A DNA stretch of 64,000 nt from Phycicoccus endophyticus. Lineage in GTDB: Bacteria > Actinomycetota > Actinomycetes > Actinomycetales > Dermatophilaceae. The stretch lies in assembly GCF_011326735.1 (NCBI RefSeq), contig NZ_JAANCN010000012.1, positions 1 through 64,000 of the forward strand. The letters run 5' to 3'. Of this stretch, positions 39,501 to 47,854 are shown piece by piece (within the stretch, counting starts at the first letter, position 1; each line of letters begins with the position of its first letter). The notes under the pieces were generated by a model, which searched no databases, had not been told where the DNA came from, and worked only from the letters and a program-made list of their open reading frames with translations. The translations under genes were made by a program, and so were the position numbers.

Positions 39501-39626
39501 GACCGGCTGGACGCCGCGATCGAGAAGGCCCAGGGCCTCGCCGACCAGCTCGGCGTCGCGGCGCCGTCCTCGAGCGCGTCGCCCAGCCCCTCCGCCTCGG
39601 CATCCGCGGGCTCGGACTCGGGGTAG
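36561..39626 (+). CDS. UPF0182 membrane protein (1021 aa)
   Basis: A 1021-residue protein with about seven transmembrane helices in its first ~320 residues (for example PTVLVLIVLAVLAGIGADLL near residue 40 and FLVGFVTVVLVLAFLAGAF near 200) and a very large extracytoplasmic domain containing the family segments VWWYDSVGY, RNITATSAAFGL and GDLMSHIRYPQDLLKVQRDL. After residue ~910 there is a Gly/Ser linker, then a helical coiled segment (AAAIGEIQQAYADGQEALSQ) and a Ser/Pro-rich tail. Function is unknown (Rv3193c homologue). The GTG start has GAGGAGAG 5 nt upstream. Confidence 0.9.
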   Translation: MSRSDWFDGPTDPDEGGRPAGDGGAGAPPRPVLARRRGPLLPTVLVLIVLAVLAGIGADLLTDVWWYDSVGYRDVFVTELTTKVVIFAVAALVTAGAVAASLVVAFRTRPVYVPVTQAQQVLEQYRQAIEPLRRIALVAIPAVLGLLAGSGSMGAWKTYLLWANAVPFGVEDPQFHLDVGFFVFTLPWLRFLVGFVTVVLVLAFLAGAFTHYVYGGLQLPGRGPSTRAAYVHLGVLGALTALTRAASYWLDRYSRSTEKGSLLTGITYTDANAVLPTKAILAVAAVMTAGFFLAAIWSRSWRLPVIGVALLVVTAVVAGTIYPALIQSLRVRPSEKSLEATYIERNITATSAAFGLDRVERIQNEVPEEEPSDASLRTDAEEIPGVRIIDPNVVAPTFRQLEGERDFYAFPDTLDVDRYTIDGTVSDAVVAVREMSLDGLPDSQRNWINDHTVYTHGYGFYAAYGNQRTAEGDPVFFEGGGRNNLGDYEPRIYFGELSPQYSVVGQPEGADDREFDYPAGTEGEVAVQNTYTGGGGVGIGSMLRRVAYAVKYREANFLLSDAVNGSSRILDHRTPQERVERVAPWLQLDGNVYPAVVDGRVQWIVDGFTTSADYPNSRLLDLADATSDSVAERSNVVQVRTGEVNYVRNAVKATVDAYDGSVTLYGWDTSDPLLQAWSKAFPGSVRPLSEISGDLMSHIRYPQDLLKVQRDLLTEYHVTNPGDFFSGSDRWRVPRDPSQSAQDQPVVFQSIKLPGEDSASFSITSPFVPASNTEGGREILRGLLAVDAEAGSTAGKPAEDFGKLRLVEYSSNQAPSGPGQIRNQIQNSTTRSQNPAEPLNLAQYITNNSGQGKTLTFGNLLTFPLAGRTFYVQPIYVQASSGSGSFPQNKVTVAVYGTNVAWGDTLEQAVTGLFGESVGGSGGGSGGDTGDSGGGGPDQPSPDSSLEQQLAAAIGEIQQAYADGQEALSQSDFAAYGEAQDRLDAAIEKAQGLADQLGVAAPSSSASPSPSASASAGSDSG

Positions 39627-39631
39627 CCGAT

Positions 39632-39661
39632 TTGAGTCCGGCGGCCCTCGTCGCGTAACCT
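39632..39661 (+). promoter_or_regulatory. Promoter of the initiator tRNA gene
   Basis: -35 TTGAGT (39632-39637), an 18-bp spacer and -10 TAACCT (39656-39661) give a sigma-70 promoter beginning 5 bp after the UPF0182 stop. The predicted transcript would carry about 35 nt of 5' leader before the tRNA, to be removed by RNase P. Confidence 0.6.
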
Positions 39662-39704
39662 CGTGGACATACCGAGCACGACCTACGGGACGTGACTCAC
39701 TCGA

Positions 39705-39778
39705 CGCGGGGTGGAGCAGCTCGGTAGCTCGCCGGGCTCATAACCCGGAGGTCGCAGGTTCAAATCCTGCCCCCGCTA
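39705..39778 (+). tRNA. tRNA-fMet (initiator), anticodon CAT
   Basis: A 74-nt cloverleaf. The acceptor 5' strand is CGCGGGG and the 3' strand ends CCCCGCTA. The D-arm is GGAGCAGCTCGGTAGCTC. The anticodon stem CCGGG/CCCGG flanks loop CTCATAA (CAT), and the T-loop is GGTTCAAATCC. Initiator hallmarks are visible: three consecutive G-C pairs closing the anticodon stem, and an unpaired first position (C1 opposite U72). CCA is not encoded. A strong terminator follows at 39803-39833. Confidence 0.95.
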
Positions 39779-39802
39779 CGGTGTGATGTCTCAGGACATC
39801 GA

Positions 39803-39833
39803 CAAGGCCCGAACCCGCAGGGTTCGGGCCTTG
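39803..39833 (+). terminator. Terminator of the tRNA-fMet transcript
   Basis: A perfect 14-bp stem (CAAGGCCCGAACCC and complement) with a 3-nt loop, 24 bp after the tRNA, followed by TGCTGT. Confidence 0.8.
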
Positions 39834-39953
39834 TGCTGTCCCGGGGGCGGGCTCGGCAGGTGCTGGCCGGCTGGGCGTCGAGCCGCCGCCGGACGCTGCG
39901 GGATCGCCGAGACACGGCGGATTACCGGCGGGCCGCTCCCCGTTGGACAGGAC

Positions 39954-41294
39954 GTGACCACCGAGAACCGCCGCCCGCACCGCGTCGTCGTCGTCGGCTC
40001 CGGCTTCGGAGGGCTCTTCGGCACCCAGGCCCTCAAGGGACGCGACGACGTCGCCGTCACCCTCGTCGCCGAGACCGCCCACCACCTCTTCCAGCCGCTG
40101 CTGTACCAGGTCGCGACCGGCATCCTCTCCGAGGGCGAGGTCGCGCCGAGCACTCGCGAGGTCCTCGCCCGCCAGCGCAACGCCCGCGTCGTCCTCGGCG
40201 AGGTGACCCGCATCGACCTGGGCACACGCACCGTCACCTCCGAGCTGCTCGGGGCCGAGACCGTGACGGAGTACGACACCCTCCTCGTCGCGGCCGGCTC
40301 CGGGCAGTCCTGGTTCGGGCACGACGAGTTCGCCCGCTACGCGCCGGGGATGAAGTCGATCGACGACGCGCTCGAGCTGCGCGGGCGGATCTTCGGCGCC
40401 TTCGAGCTGGCCGAGCTCGCCACCACCGAGGAGGACGCCCGGCGCGCGCTGACCTTCGTCGTCGTCGGGGCGGGCGCGACCGGGGTGGAGATGGCCGGGC
40501 AGATCGCCGAGCTGGCCGGGCGCACGCTGGCCCACGACTTCCGTCGCATCGACCCGACGACCGCGCACGTCATCCTCCTCGACGCCGCCGAGACGATCCT
40601 GCCGAGCTTCGGTGAGCGGCTCGGCGGGGCGGCCCGCCGTCGCCTCGAGGAGATGGGCGTCGACGTGCGGACCGGGGCGATGGTCACCGGCGTCGACGAG
40701 ACCGGGCTGACCTACCGCGACGGCGACGGCCACGAGGTGCGGGTCGAGGCGCTGACCAAGATGTGGGCGGCCGGGGTGCAGGCCAGCCCGCTGGGCACGC
40801 AGCTCGCCGAGCAGTCCGGTGCCGAGACCGACAAGGCCGGGCGCGTCCGCGTCGAGCCCGACCTCACCCTCCCGGGGCACCCCGAGGTCTTCGTCGTCGG
40901 CGACATGATCGCCCTCAAGGACCTGCCGGGGGTCGCCCAGGTCGCCATCCAGGGCGCCCGGTTCGCGGCCGCGGAAATCACCCGGCGGCTGGACGGCCGG
41001 CCGTCCCAGGGCGAGTTCGAGTACCGCGACAAGGGCTCGATGGCCACGGTCTCGCGGTTCAGCGCGGTGGCCTCGATCGGCCGGCTGCGCTTCCACGGCT
41101 TCCTCGCCTGGCTGCTGTGGCTCGGTGTGCACCTCGTCTACATCATCGGCTTCAAGCACCGGGTGACGACGCTGCTGCACTGGGCGGTCAGCTTCGTCGG
41201 GCGGGGCCGGGCCGAGCGGGTCGCCACCCACCAGCAGGTGTTCGCGCGGCAGGCCATGCGCCGCGTCGGGGAGGACCTGCGCGACCGCCCGTGA
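39954..41294 (+). CDS. ndh: Type II NADH dehydrogenase (NDH-2)
   Basis: A 446-residue non-proton-pumping NADH:quinone oxidoreductase. It has two dinucleotide folds, FAD-binding VVVGSGFGGLFGTQAL at the N-terminus and NADH-binding VVVGAGATGVEMAGQIAE near residue 168. The second FAD block is PEVFVVGDMIALKDLPGVAQ, and the Q-site region AQVAIQGARFAA follows. The C-terminal ~90 residues contain the membrane-attaching helices FHGFLAWLLWLGVHLVYIIG and LLHWAVSFVGRG. It feeds electrons from NADH to menaquinone. GTG 39954 with ACAGGAC upstream is preferred to an ATG 171 bp earlier, which lies in the tRNA terminator. Confidence 0.92.
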   Translation: MTTENRRPHRVVVVGSGFGGLFGTQALKGRDDVAVTLVAETAHHLFQPLLYQVATGILSEGEVAPSTREVLARQRNARVVLGEVTRIDLGTRTVTSELLGAETVTEYDTLLVAAGSGQSWFGHDEFARYAPGMKSIDDALELRGRIFGAFELAELATTEEDARRALTFVVVGAGATGVEMAGQIAELAGRTLAHDFRRIDPTTAHVILLDAAETILPSFGERLGGAARRRLEEMGVDVRTGAMVTGVDETGLTYRDGDGHEVRVEALTKMWAAGVQASPLGTQLAEQSGAETDKAGRVRVEPDLTLPGHPEVFVVGDMIALKDLPGVAQVAIQGARFAAAEITRRLDGRPSQGEFEYRDKGSMATVSRFSAVASIGRLRFHGFLAWLLWLGVHLVYIIGFKHRVTTLLHWAVSFVGRGRAERVATHQQVFARQAMRRVGEDLRDRP

Positions 41295-41340
41295 CCCCGG
41301 GGCCGGGGTCAGGCACGGGCCGGACCGTAGGGTGGCGCCC

Positions 41341-42630
41341 ATGCCGCTCGACTACCCGGTGCACCGGCGCACGCTGCCCAACGGGCTGCGTGTCGTCGTC
41401 TCACCGGACCACACGGTGCCGAACGTCACGGTCAACCTCTGGGTCGGCGTCGGCTCCCGGCACGAGCAGCCGGGAGGCACCGGCTTCGCCCACCTCTTCG
41501 AGCACCTGATGTTCCAGGGGTCCCGGTCGGTCCGCAGCGGCGAGCACTTCGAGGCGCTCATGGCCGTGGGCGGGCGTGCCAACGCGACGACGTGGTTCGA
41601 CCGCACGAACTACTTCGAGACCGTCCCGACCGGAGCCCTGGAGCTCGCGCTGTGGCTCGAAGCGGACCGGCACGGACACCTGCTCGACGCGGTGACCCAG
41701 GCCAACCTGGACAACCAGCGGGACGTCGTCAAGGAGGAGAAGCGTCAGCGGTACGACAACCAGCCCTACGGCACGGCGCTGGCCGACCTCTACGCCGCCG
41801 TGTTCCCGGCCGACCACCCCTACCACCACCCGACGATCGGCTCGATGGAGGATCTCGACGCGGCGGCGCTCGAGGACGTGCACGCCTTCTTCCGCCGGTA
41901 CTACGCGCCGGACAACACCGTGCTCACGCTCTGCGGCGACGTCGAGCCGGAGCAGGGCTTCGACCTCGTCGGTCGCTACCTCGGCCCGCTGTCCGCCACG
42001 GCGCGCTCCCAGCGGCCCCCGCTGCCTCAGCTGGGGCCGCTCACCGAGCCGGTGCGGGTCGAGCGCACCGAGGCGGTGCCCAACGACCGGCTGCACGTCG
42101 GCTTCCGTCTGCCGGTCGACGAGAGTGCCGAGCTCTTCGCGGCGACCGTCGCCCTGGACTGCCTGGCGGGGCTCACCAGCTCGCGGCTGGCACGGCGCAC
42201 GGTCCGGCGGGAGCAGACGGCGACCGCCGTGCACGCGAGCGCCTGGGGTCTCCTCGACGGTGTCTCCCTCGGGTTCGTCGTCCTCGACGCCGCGCCCGGG
42301 ACCGATCCGGCCGACCTGGAGAGCGCCCTGGTCCAGGAGCTCGAGCGGCTCGCCGAGAGCGGCCCGACGGACGCCGAGCTCGAGGCCTCCCTCGCCCAGT
42401 CCGAGCGGGCGTGGCTGTCGGCCCTGGCCTCGCAGGAGGAGCGGGCCGACCTGCTGAGCCGTTACACGCTGCTGCACGACGACCCCGGCCTGGTCAACAC
42501 CCACCTCGACCGGGTCCGGGCCGTCCGCCCGGACGACGTCCGCGCCGCGACCCGCCGCTGGCTCGCCCCCGACAGCCGCGCGGTCGTCGCCTACCTCGCG
42601 GCCCGTTCCGATGCGGAGGCCGTCGCGTGA
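41341..42630 (+). CDS. M16 zinc peptidase, catalytic subunit
   Basis: A 429-residue M16 (pitrilysin-like) metallopeptidase. The inverted zinc motif HLFEH is in FAHLFEHLMFQGS (residues ~54-66), with the third ligand Glu about 76 residues later (LDNQRDVVKEEKRQRYDNQ). The second half is the structural inactive-like lobe. Such half-size subunits pair with a non-catalytic partner, here the next gene. ATG 41341 is placed by the -10 hexamer TAGGGT 7 nt upstream (leaderless). Substrates are probably peptides or small processing intermediates; localisation seems cytosolic (no signal peptide). Confidence 0.92.
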   Translation: MPLDYPVHRRTLPNGLRVVVSPDHTVPNVTVNLWVGVGSRHEQPGGTGFAHLFEHLMFQGSRSVRSGEHFEALMAVGGRANATTWFDRTNYFETVPTGALELALWLEADRHGHLLDAVTQANLDNQRDVVKEEKRQRYDNQPYGTALADLYAAVFPADHPYHHPTIGSMEDLDAAALEDVHAFFRRYYAPDNTVLTLCGDVEPEQGFDLVGRYLGPLSATARSQRPPLPQLGPLTEPVRVERTEAVPNDRLHVGFRLPVDESAELFAATVALDCLAGLTSSRLARRTVRREQTATAVHASAWGLLDGVSLGFVVLDAAPGTDPADLESALVQELERLAESGPTDAELEASLAQSERAWLSALASQEERADLLSRYTLLHDDPGLVNTHLDRVRAVRPDDVRAATRRWLAPDSRAVVAYLAARSDAEAVA

Positions 42631-43973
42631 CCGCCCGCCCGAGCGTCGCGCCGCCTCGACCGTGGAGCTACCCGCCGGTCCGGGAGCACCTGCTGCCGGG
42701 CGGGGTCCGGCTGCTCCTGCACGACCTGCCGGGCCAGTACGTGCTCTCGATGCGGGTCGTCGTCCCCTCCCGGCTCGCGGACGAGCCCGCGGGGCTGGAG
42801 GGGCTGTCGGCGATGACCGCCCGGCTGCTCGACGAGGGCACCACGCAGCACGAGCCGGAGGAGCTCGCCGAGCTCATGGAGCGACACGGGATGGCCCTGG
42901 GCGCCGGGGTGTCCGACGGCGGGCTGCTCGTCGACGTCGACGTCCCGCAGCACCACCTCGGCCCGGCGGCCCGGCTCGTCGCGGAGGCCCTCGGCCAGCC
43001 CTCCTTCCCCGAGCCGGAGGTGCGCCGCATCCTGCGCAGCCGGCTGGCCGAGATCGAGCAGGAGCGTGCCTCGGCGCCCCACCGGGCCGCGCGCGAGCTC
43101 GCGCGGACGCTGTGGGCCGACGGCGACCGGGCCTCCCGGCCGAGCGCCGGTACCCCGGAGTCGGTGCGGGCGTTGACCCGCGAGGACATCGTCGCCCACC
43201 ACGCCCGCCGGGTCGGCCCCCGGGGCGCGACGGTCGTGCTCGCCGGCGACCTCACCGGGCTCGACGCCCTCGGCGAGCTCGAGGCCGGCCTCGGCAGCTG
43301 GGCGGCGCCGCACCACGAGGCCTCGGCCGCCCCGGTTCCCCCGGTCCCTGCGGCCGACCGTGCCCGGGTCGTCCTCGTCGACCGCCCCGGCTCGGTGCAG
43401 ACCGAGCTCGTCGTCGCCTGCCCCGGCCCGGACCGCTCGACCCCGACCGGGTGGGCGCCGCACCCGGTCGCCGCGTTCGTCCTCGGCGGCTCGCCGGGCG
43501 CGCGCATCGACGCCGTGCTGCGCGAGGAGAAGGGCTACACCTACGGCATCCGCTCGTCCTTCCGCCCCCGGGTGGCCGGTGGGTCGTTCGTCACCGCCGG
43601 TTCCGTCCGGGCCGAGGTGACTGCCGACGCCCTCGAGATCCTCCTCGGCATCCTCGACGCCGCGCGCGACGGGTTCACCCCCGCCGAGCTGCGCGCGGGG
43701 GTCGACTACGTCGCCCGGACCGCCCCGGGGAGGTACGCGACCGCGGACGCCGTCGCCGACGAGACCGCCGCGCTCGCGCTCGAGGGTCTGCCGACGGACT
43801 TCACGACCGGCCATCTCGCGGCGGTCGCCGCGCTCACCCTCGAGGACCTCGACGCCGCCTACCGCCGCACGGTGACGGGGGAGTGGAGCGTCGTCCTCGT
43901 CGGGGACGCCGAGAGCATCCTGCCCCGGCTCGAAGGGCGGGTCCCGGGGCCGCTGTCGGTCGTCGAGCTCTGA
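42627..43973 (+). CDS. M16 family peptidase, non-catalytic subunit
   Basis: A 448-residue M16 protein in which the zinc motif is lost: the equivalent position reads GLSAMTARLLDEGT, with no HxxEH. The later R/Y substrate-binding pair typical of non-catalytic subunits is present (EEKGYTYGIRSSFRPRVAGG). With the previous gene it should form the M16B heterodimer. Translation is coupled through a GTGA overlap at 42627. No signal peptide or membrane segment. Confidence 0.9.
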   Translation: MTARPSVAPPRPWSYPPVREHLLPGGVRLLLHDLPGQYVLSMRVVVPSRLADEPAGLEGLSAMTARLLDEGTTQHEPEELAELMERHGMALGAGVSDGGLLVDVDVPQHHLGPAARLVAEALGQPSFPEPEVRRILRSRLAEIEQERASAPHRAARELARTLWADGDRASRPSAGTPESVRALTREDIVAHHARRVGPRGATVVLAGDLTGLDALGELEAGLGSWAAPHHEASAAPVPPVPAADRARVVLVDRPGSVQTELVVACPGPDRSTPTGWAPHPVAAFVLGGSPGARIDAVLREEKGYTYGIRSSFRPRVAGGSFVTAGSVRAEVTADALEILLGILDAARDGFTPAELRAGVDYVARTAPGRYATADAVADETAALALEGLPTDFTTGHLAAVAALTLEDLDAAYRRTVTGEWSVVLVGDAESILPRLEGRVPGPLSVVEL

Positions 43974-43997
43974 GCCGCCGGCCGGGTCCTGCGGGGC

Positions 43998-44813
43998 CTA
44001 GGGACGGTCGGGGACGAGCGCCGGCTGGCCGCCCGCGGCGAGCCGGGCCAGCACCTCGTCGTGCAGCAGCCCGTTGGTCGCGACGGCGTTGCCGCCGAAG
44101 GGTCCCTCGACCCCGTCGAGGGAGGTGAACCGCCCGCCGGCCTCGGTGACGACGGGGACGAGGGCGGCCATGTCGTGCAGGGACAGCTCGGGCTCGGCCG
44201 CGATGTCGACCGCACCGTCGGCGACGAGCATGTAGGACCAGAAGTCGCCGTAGGCCCGCTCCCGCCAGCACGAGCGCGCGAGCGCGAGCACGTTGTCGAG
44301 GCGGCCGACGTCGGCCCACGAGGTCGTGCTCGAGAGCGACAGGGAGGCGTCGGCGAGCCGCGAGACCGCCGACACGTGCAGGCGCCGTGCGCTCGTCAGG
44401 CTCCGCCCGGACCAGGCGCCCGAGCCGGTCGCCGCCCACCAGCGCCGCCCGAGCGCCGGCGCCGCCACGAGCCCGAGGACCGGCCGGCCGTTGTCGACGA
44501 GGGCGATGAGGGTGGCCCACACCGGCACCCCCCGCACGAAGCTGTGCGTGCCGTCGATGGGGTCGATGACCCACTGCCGGGCGCTGGAGCCGGTGGCCGG
44601 CAGCTCCTCGCCGATGACGGCGTCGCGCGGCCGGGTGCGCCGCAGCTGGGATCGCACGAGCTCCTCGGCGTCCCGGTCGGCGTCGCTGACGAGGGTGAGG
44701 TCGGGCTTGGTCTCGACGTGGAGGTCCTCGGCACGGAACCGCTCGATGGTGACCCGCTCGACCGCGTCGGCGAGGACGTGGGCGAGGCGGAGGTCGTCGT
44801 CGTAGGCCGGCAC
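43998..44813 (-). CDS. hisN: Histidinol-phosphatase HisN (inositol-monophosphatase family)
   Basis: A 271-residue member of the IMPase superfamily. Metal-binding motifs: VSDADRDAEELV, IGEELPATGS, WVIDPIDGTHSFVRG (DPIDGT) and the distal AAEPELSLHDMAALVPVV (W/L-D). The HisN branch dephosphorylates L-histidinol phosphate in actinobacterial histidine biosynthesis; a plain inositol monophosphatase cannot be excluded. GTG 44813 is the start, because TACGGT on this strand (44825-44820) ends 6 nt upstream (leaderless). In several actinobacteria hisN lies next to rsgA and aroA; here the peptide ABC operon separates them. Confidence 0.85.
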   Translation of the reverse strand: MPAYDDDLRLAHVLADAVERVTIERFRAEDLHVETKPDLTLVSDADRDAEELVRSQLRRTRPRDAVIGEELPATGSSARQWVIDPIDGTHSFVRGVPVWATLIALVDNGRPVLGLVAAPALGRRWWAATGSGAWSGRSLTSARRLHVSAVSRLADASLSLSSTTSWADVGRLDNVLALARSCWRERAYGDFWSYMLVADGAVDIAAEPELSLHDMAALVPVVTEAGGRFTSLDGVEGPFGGNAVATNGLLHDEVLARLAAGGQPALVPDRP

Positions 44814-45050
44814 GGCCACACCGTACCGGCTCGTGCCGAAGATCTTTCGGCGCACACCGCGGGTGGGTCGCACTTCGGTCACAATCGGGTCTCGACGTGC
44901 CCCGGAACTTCCCTCCGCGGCGGTCGGTGGTCTTTAGTGGTGCCGGCACGCCGCAGGGCGATGCCCACCGCTGGCGCTCCCGACCGGGGGCCCGGCGCAG
45001 AAGACCACCCAGTACCGGGTGGCAGGACCACGTCACGTAGGAGGACACCC

Positions 45051-46709
45051 ATGCGAGGAACGACTCGCACGGTCGCCGTTGCGGCCATGTCCGCCGTTGC
45101 GCTGCTGGCTGCCGGCTGTGGCAGCGGCGACAGCGACGGCGACCAGAGCTCGGCGGGGGGTGGCGCCGAGGGCGGCGAGATCACCGTCTACGGCTGCAAC
45201 CCGCAGAACCCGCTCGTCCCGCAGAACACGGGGGAGACCTGTGGCGGTGACGTTCTCGACCAGGTCTTCTCCAAGCTCGTCCACTACGACGCCGACACGG
45301 CGGCGCCCGAGAACGACCAGGCCGAGTCGATCGACACCGACGACAACCAGAACTTCACCATCAAGATCAAGCAGGGCCTGAAGTTCCACGACGGCACCGA
45401 GATCAAGGCCAAGAACTTCGTCGACGCGTGGAACTACGCCGCGTACGCGCCCAACGGGCAGTACAACGGCTACTTCTTCGAGCCGATCGAGGGCTTCGGC
45501 GACCTCCAGTGCACCGGCGACGGCGACGACCCGTGCGCCAAGGCCGGCAAGCCGAAGGCCGAGGAGATGACCGGCCTGCAGGTCGTCGACGACTACACCT
45601 TCACGATCAAGACCACCGAGAAGGTCTCGAACCTCCCGGTGCGCCTCGGCTACTCCGCGTTCGCCGCGCTGCCGGACGTCTTCTTCGACGACCCGGAGGC
45701 CTTCGGGAACAAGCCCGTCGGCTCCGGCCCGTACAAGCTCGACGCCTGGAACAAGGAGCAGTCGATCGTCCTGTCCAAGAACGCCGACTACACGGGCGAC
45801 TGGCCGGGCAAGGTCGACAAGATCACCTTCAAGATCTACCAGGACGTCGACCCGGCCTACAACGACGTCCTCGCCGACAACCTGGACATCGTCACCTCGA
45901 TCCCGGCGAGCGCGCTCATCGACGACAAGTACAAGTCGGACCTGCCGGACCGGAACGCGCAGAAGGAGACCGGGCGCATCGACGTCCTCGACTTCGCGCC
46001 GTCCTCGGTGGACCCGAACTACGACAGCGTCGAGGTCCGCAAGGCCATCTCGATGGCCATCGACCGCGACACGATCATCCAGCAGATCTTCAACGGCACG
46101 CGGACCCCGGCCACCGGCTGGGTCTCCCCGGTCGTCGACGGGTACAAGGCCGACCAGTGCGGTGAGGCCTGCACCTACGACGCGGAGAAGGCCAAGTCGA
46201 CCCTCGAGGCCGCCGGCGGCTTCCCGGGCGACAAGATCACGCTGTCCTACAACGCCGACGGCGGCCACAAGGAGTGGACGGAGGCGACCTGCAACAGCAT
46301 CAAGCAGGCGCTCGGCGTCGACTGCGTCGCCCAGGGTGTCGTCGACTTCGCGACCTTCCGGTCCCAGATCGGCGACCGCAAGATGAAGGGCATGTTCCGC
46401 GCCGGGTGGCAGATGGACTACCCGTCGATCGAGAACTTCCTCGCCCCGCTGTACAAGACGGGTGCGTCCTCGAACGACGGCGACTACTCCAACCCGGAGT
46501 TCGACGACCTCATCGACCAGGCGGCCGCCGCCACCGACGAGGCCGAGGCCAACAGCCTGTACCAGCAGGCCGAGGCGCTCCTCGCCGAGGACATGGCCTC
46601 CATCCCGATGTGGTACGGCAAGACCACCATGGGCTGGTCGAACAACGTGACCGGTGTGAAGATCACCGCCTTCGGGACGGTCGACTACACGCAGGTCTCC
46701 GTCCAGTGA
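45051..46709 (+). CDS. Oligopeptide ABC transporter, substrate-binding lipoprotein
   Basis: A 552-residue family-5 extracellular solute-binding protein. The signal sequence ends in the lipobox LLAAGC (Cys23), so it is lipid-anchored outside the membrane. The SBP_bac_5 domain is obvious from LDQVFSKLVHYD and IKIKQGLKFHDGTEIKAKNF through SFGSGPYKLDAW-like segment VGSGPYKLDAW to the C-terminal VRKAISMAIDRDTIIQQIF and MWYGKTTMGWSNNVTG. A strong Shine-Dalgarno (AGGAGG, spacing 6) is consistent with high expression. Two hairpins after the stop likely favour its production over the permeases. Substrate probably oligopeptides; the exact one is unknown. Confidence 0.93.
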   Translation: MRGTTRTVAVAAMSAVALLAAGCGSGDSDGDQSSAGGGAEGGEITVYGCNPQNPLVPQNTGETCGGDVLDQVFSKLVHYDADTAAPENDQAESIDTDDNQNFTIKIKQGLKFHDGTEIKAKNFVDAWNYAAYAPNGQYNGYFFEPIEGFGDLQCTGDGDDPCAKAGKPKAEEMTGLQVVDDYTFTIKTTEKVSNLPVRLGYSAFAALPDVFFDDPEAFGNKPVGSGPYKLDAWNKEQSIVLSKNADYTGDWPGKVDKITFKIYQDVDPAYNDVLADNLDIVTSIPASALIDDKYKSDLPDRNAQKETGRIDVLDFAPSSVDPNYDSVEVRKAISMAIDRDTIIQQIFNGTRTPATGWVSPVVDGYKADQCGEACTYDAEKAKSTLEAAGGFPGDKITLSYNADGGHKEWTEATCNSIKQALGVDCVAQGVVDFATFRSQIGDRKMKGMFRAGWQMDYPSIENFLAPLYKTGASSNDGDYSNPEFDDLIDQAAAATDEAEANSLYQQAEALLAEDMASIPMWYGKTTMGWSNNVTGVKITAFGTVDYTQVSVQ

Positions 46710-46714
46710 GCTGA

Positions 46715-46789
46715 GGGGACCGACAGGTCCCCACAACGCAACGACGCGGCCGTCGGCCTGTCAGCCACCCGCTGGCAGGCCGACGGCCG
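46715..46789 (+). terminator. Tandem hairpins between the binding-protein and permease genes
   Basis: Hairpin 1: GGGGACC / GGTCCCC (46715-46732), 6 bp after the stop. Hairpin 2: a 19-bp stem (46747-46765 with 46771-46789, one U-G wobble, 5-nt loop). No T-tract. This is the pattern of a partial terminator or 3'-end stabiliser that gives the lipoprotein mRNA excess over the permease/ATPase genes. A -10-like TAGGTT at 46853-46858 could restart transcription downstream. Confidence 0.65.
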
Positions 46790-46924
46790 TGTCGGGACCG
46801 GTGTGCGGCGTTTCGCCGGGGGCGCCCCTGCACCACAGGTCCCCCCATGGTCTAGGTTCGTCCCGGTACATCCCGCCCCCCGCCGTCGCCCACCCCCAGA
46901 CGGCCCGAGATCCCAGGAGGTGAC

Positions 46925-47854
46925 GTGGGCACCTACATCGTCAGACGGCTGCTGCAGATGATCCCGGTCCTCATCGGTGCGACGTTCCTCATCTTCGCCA
47001 TGGTCTTCGCCCTGCCGGGCGACCCGCTCGACGGCAAGTGCGGGGAGCGGGCCTGCCCGCCGGCCTACGCGGCGGCGTTCGAGGAGAAGTACAACCTCAA
47101 CGACCCCCTGCCGGTCCAGTACTTCAAGTACGTGGGCAACCTCGCGCACGGCGACTTCGGCGAGACGTACAACGGCATCAAGGTCTCGGACCAGCTCAAG
47201 GAGCGCTACCCGGTCACCGTCAAGCTCGGCACCATGGCGGTCGTGATCGAGGCGATCCTGGGGATCCTCGCGGGCGTCCTCACGGGAATCCGCAAGGGCG
47301 GGTTCCTCGACAACCTCGTCCTCATCGCCACGCTCGTCGTGATCTCCATCCCCATCTTCGTCATCGGCGGGCTCGCCCAGTACTTCCTGGCGGTCAAGTG
47401 GGGGCTCTTCCCGGTGACCGTGACGTCGGGCGAGGCGACGTTCTACCAGCTGCTGCTGCCGGCCATCGTGCTCGGCTCGCTCTCGGTCGCCTACGTGGCC
47501 CGGCTGACCCGGACCAACCTCGCCGAGAACCTCCGCTCCGACTACGTCCGCACGGCGATCTCCAAGGGCCTGACCAAGCGTCGGGCCTACGGGCTGCACG
47601 CGCTGCGCAACTCGCTCATCCCGGTGGTCACCTTCATCGGGTTCGACTTCGGGGCGCTGCTCGGCGGTGCGATCGTCACCGAGAGCATCTTCAACATCCC
47701 CGGCGTCGGCAACTACATCTTCCGGTCGATCAAGTCCCGGGACGGAGCGTCGGTCGTCGGGGCGGTGACGGTCCTCGTGCTCGTCTACCTCGTCGTCAAC
47801 CTCATCGTCGACCTCTTGTACGGCCTCCTGGACCCGAGGATCAGCCATGACTGA
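46925..47854 (+). CDS. Peptide ABC transporter permease (DppB/OppB type)
   Basis: A 309-residue inner-membrane permease with six helices. The N-terminal helix begins YIVRRLLQMIPVLIGATFLI, and the EAA loop-containing region (residues ~200-225) is VRTAISKGLTKRRAYGLHAL. The C-terminal GALLGGAIVTESIFNIPGVG is the OppB signature. The ribosome site AGGAGGTGA is nearly perfect. It forms the channel with the following OppC-type protein, overlapping it by 8 bp. Confidence 0.94.
   Translation: MGTYIVRRLLQMIPVLIGATFLIFAMVFALPGDPLDGKCGERACPPAYAAAFEEKYNLNDPLPVQYFKYVGNLAHGDFGETYNGIKVSDQLKERYPVTVKLGTMAVVIEAILGILAGVLTGIRKGGFLDNLVLIATLVVISIPIFVIGGLAQYFLAVKWGLFPVTVTSGEATFYQLLLPAIVLGSLSVAYVARLTRTNLAENLRSDYVRTAISKGLTKRRAYGLHALRNSLIPVVTFIGFDFGALLGGAIVTESIFNIPGVGNYIFRSIKSRDGASVVGAVTVLVLVYLVVNLIVDLLYGLLDPRISHD

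Noticed and set aside
39705-39833. tRNA-fMet as an integration site for a mobile element
   Set aside because: No integrase, direct repeat of the tRNA 3' end or foreign-looking genes nearby; downstream gene is a housekeeping NDH-2.
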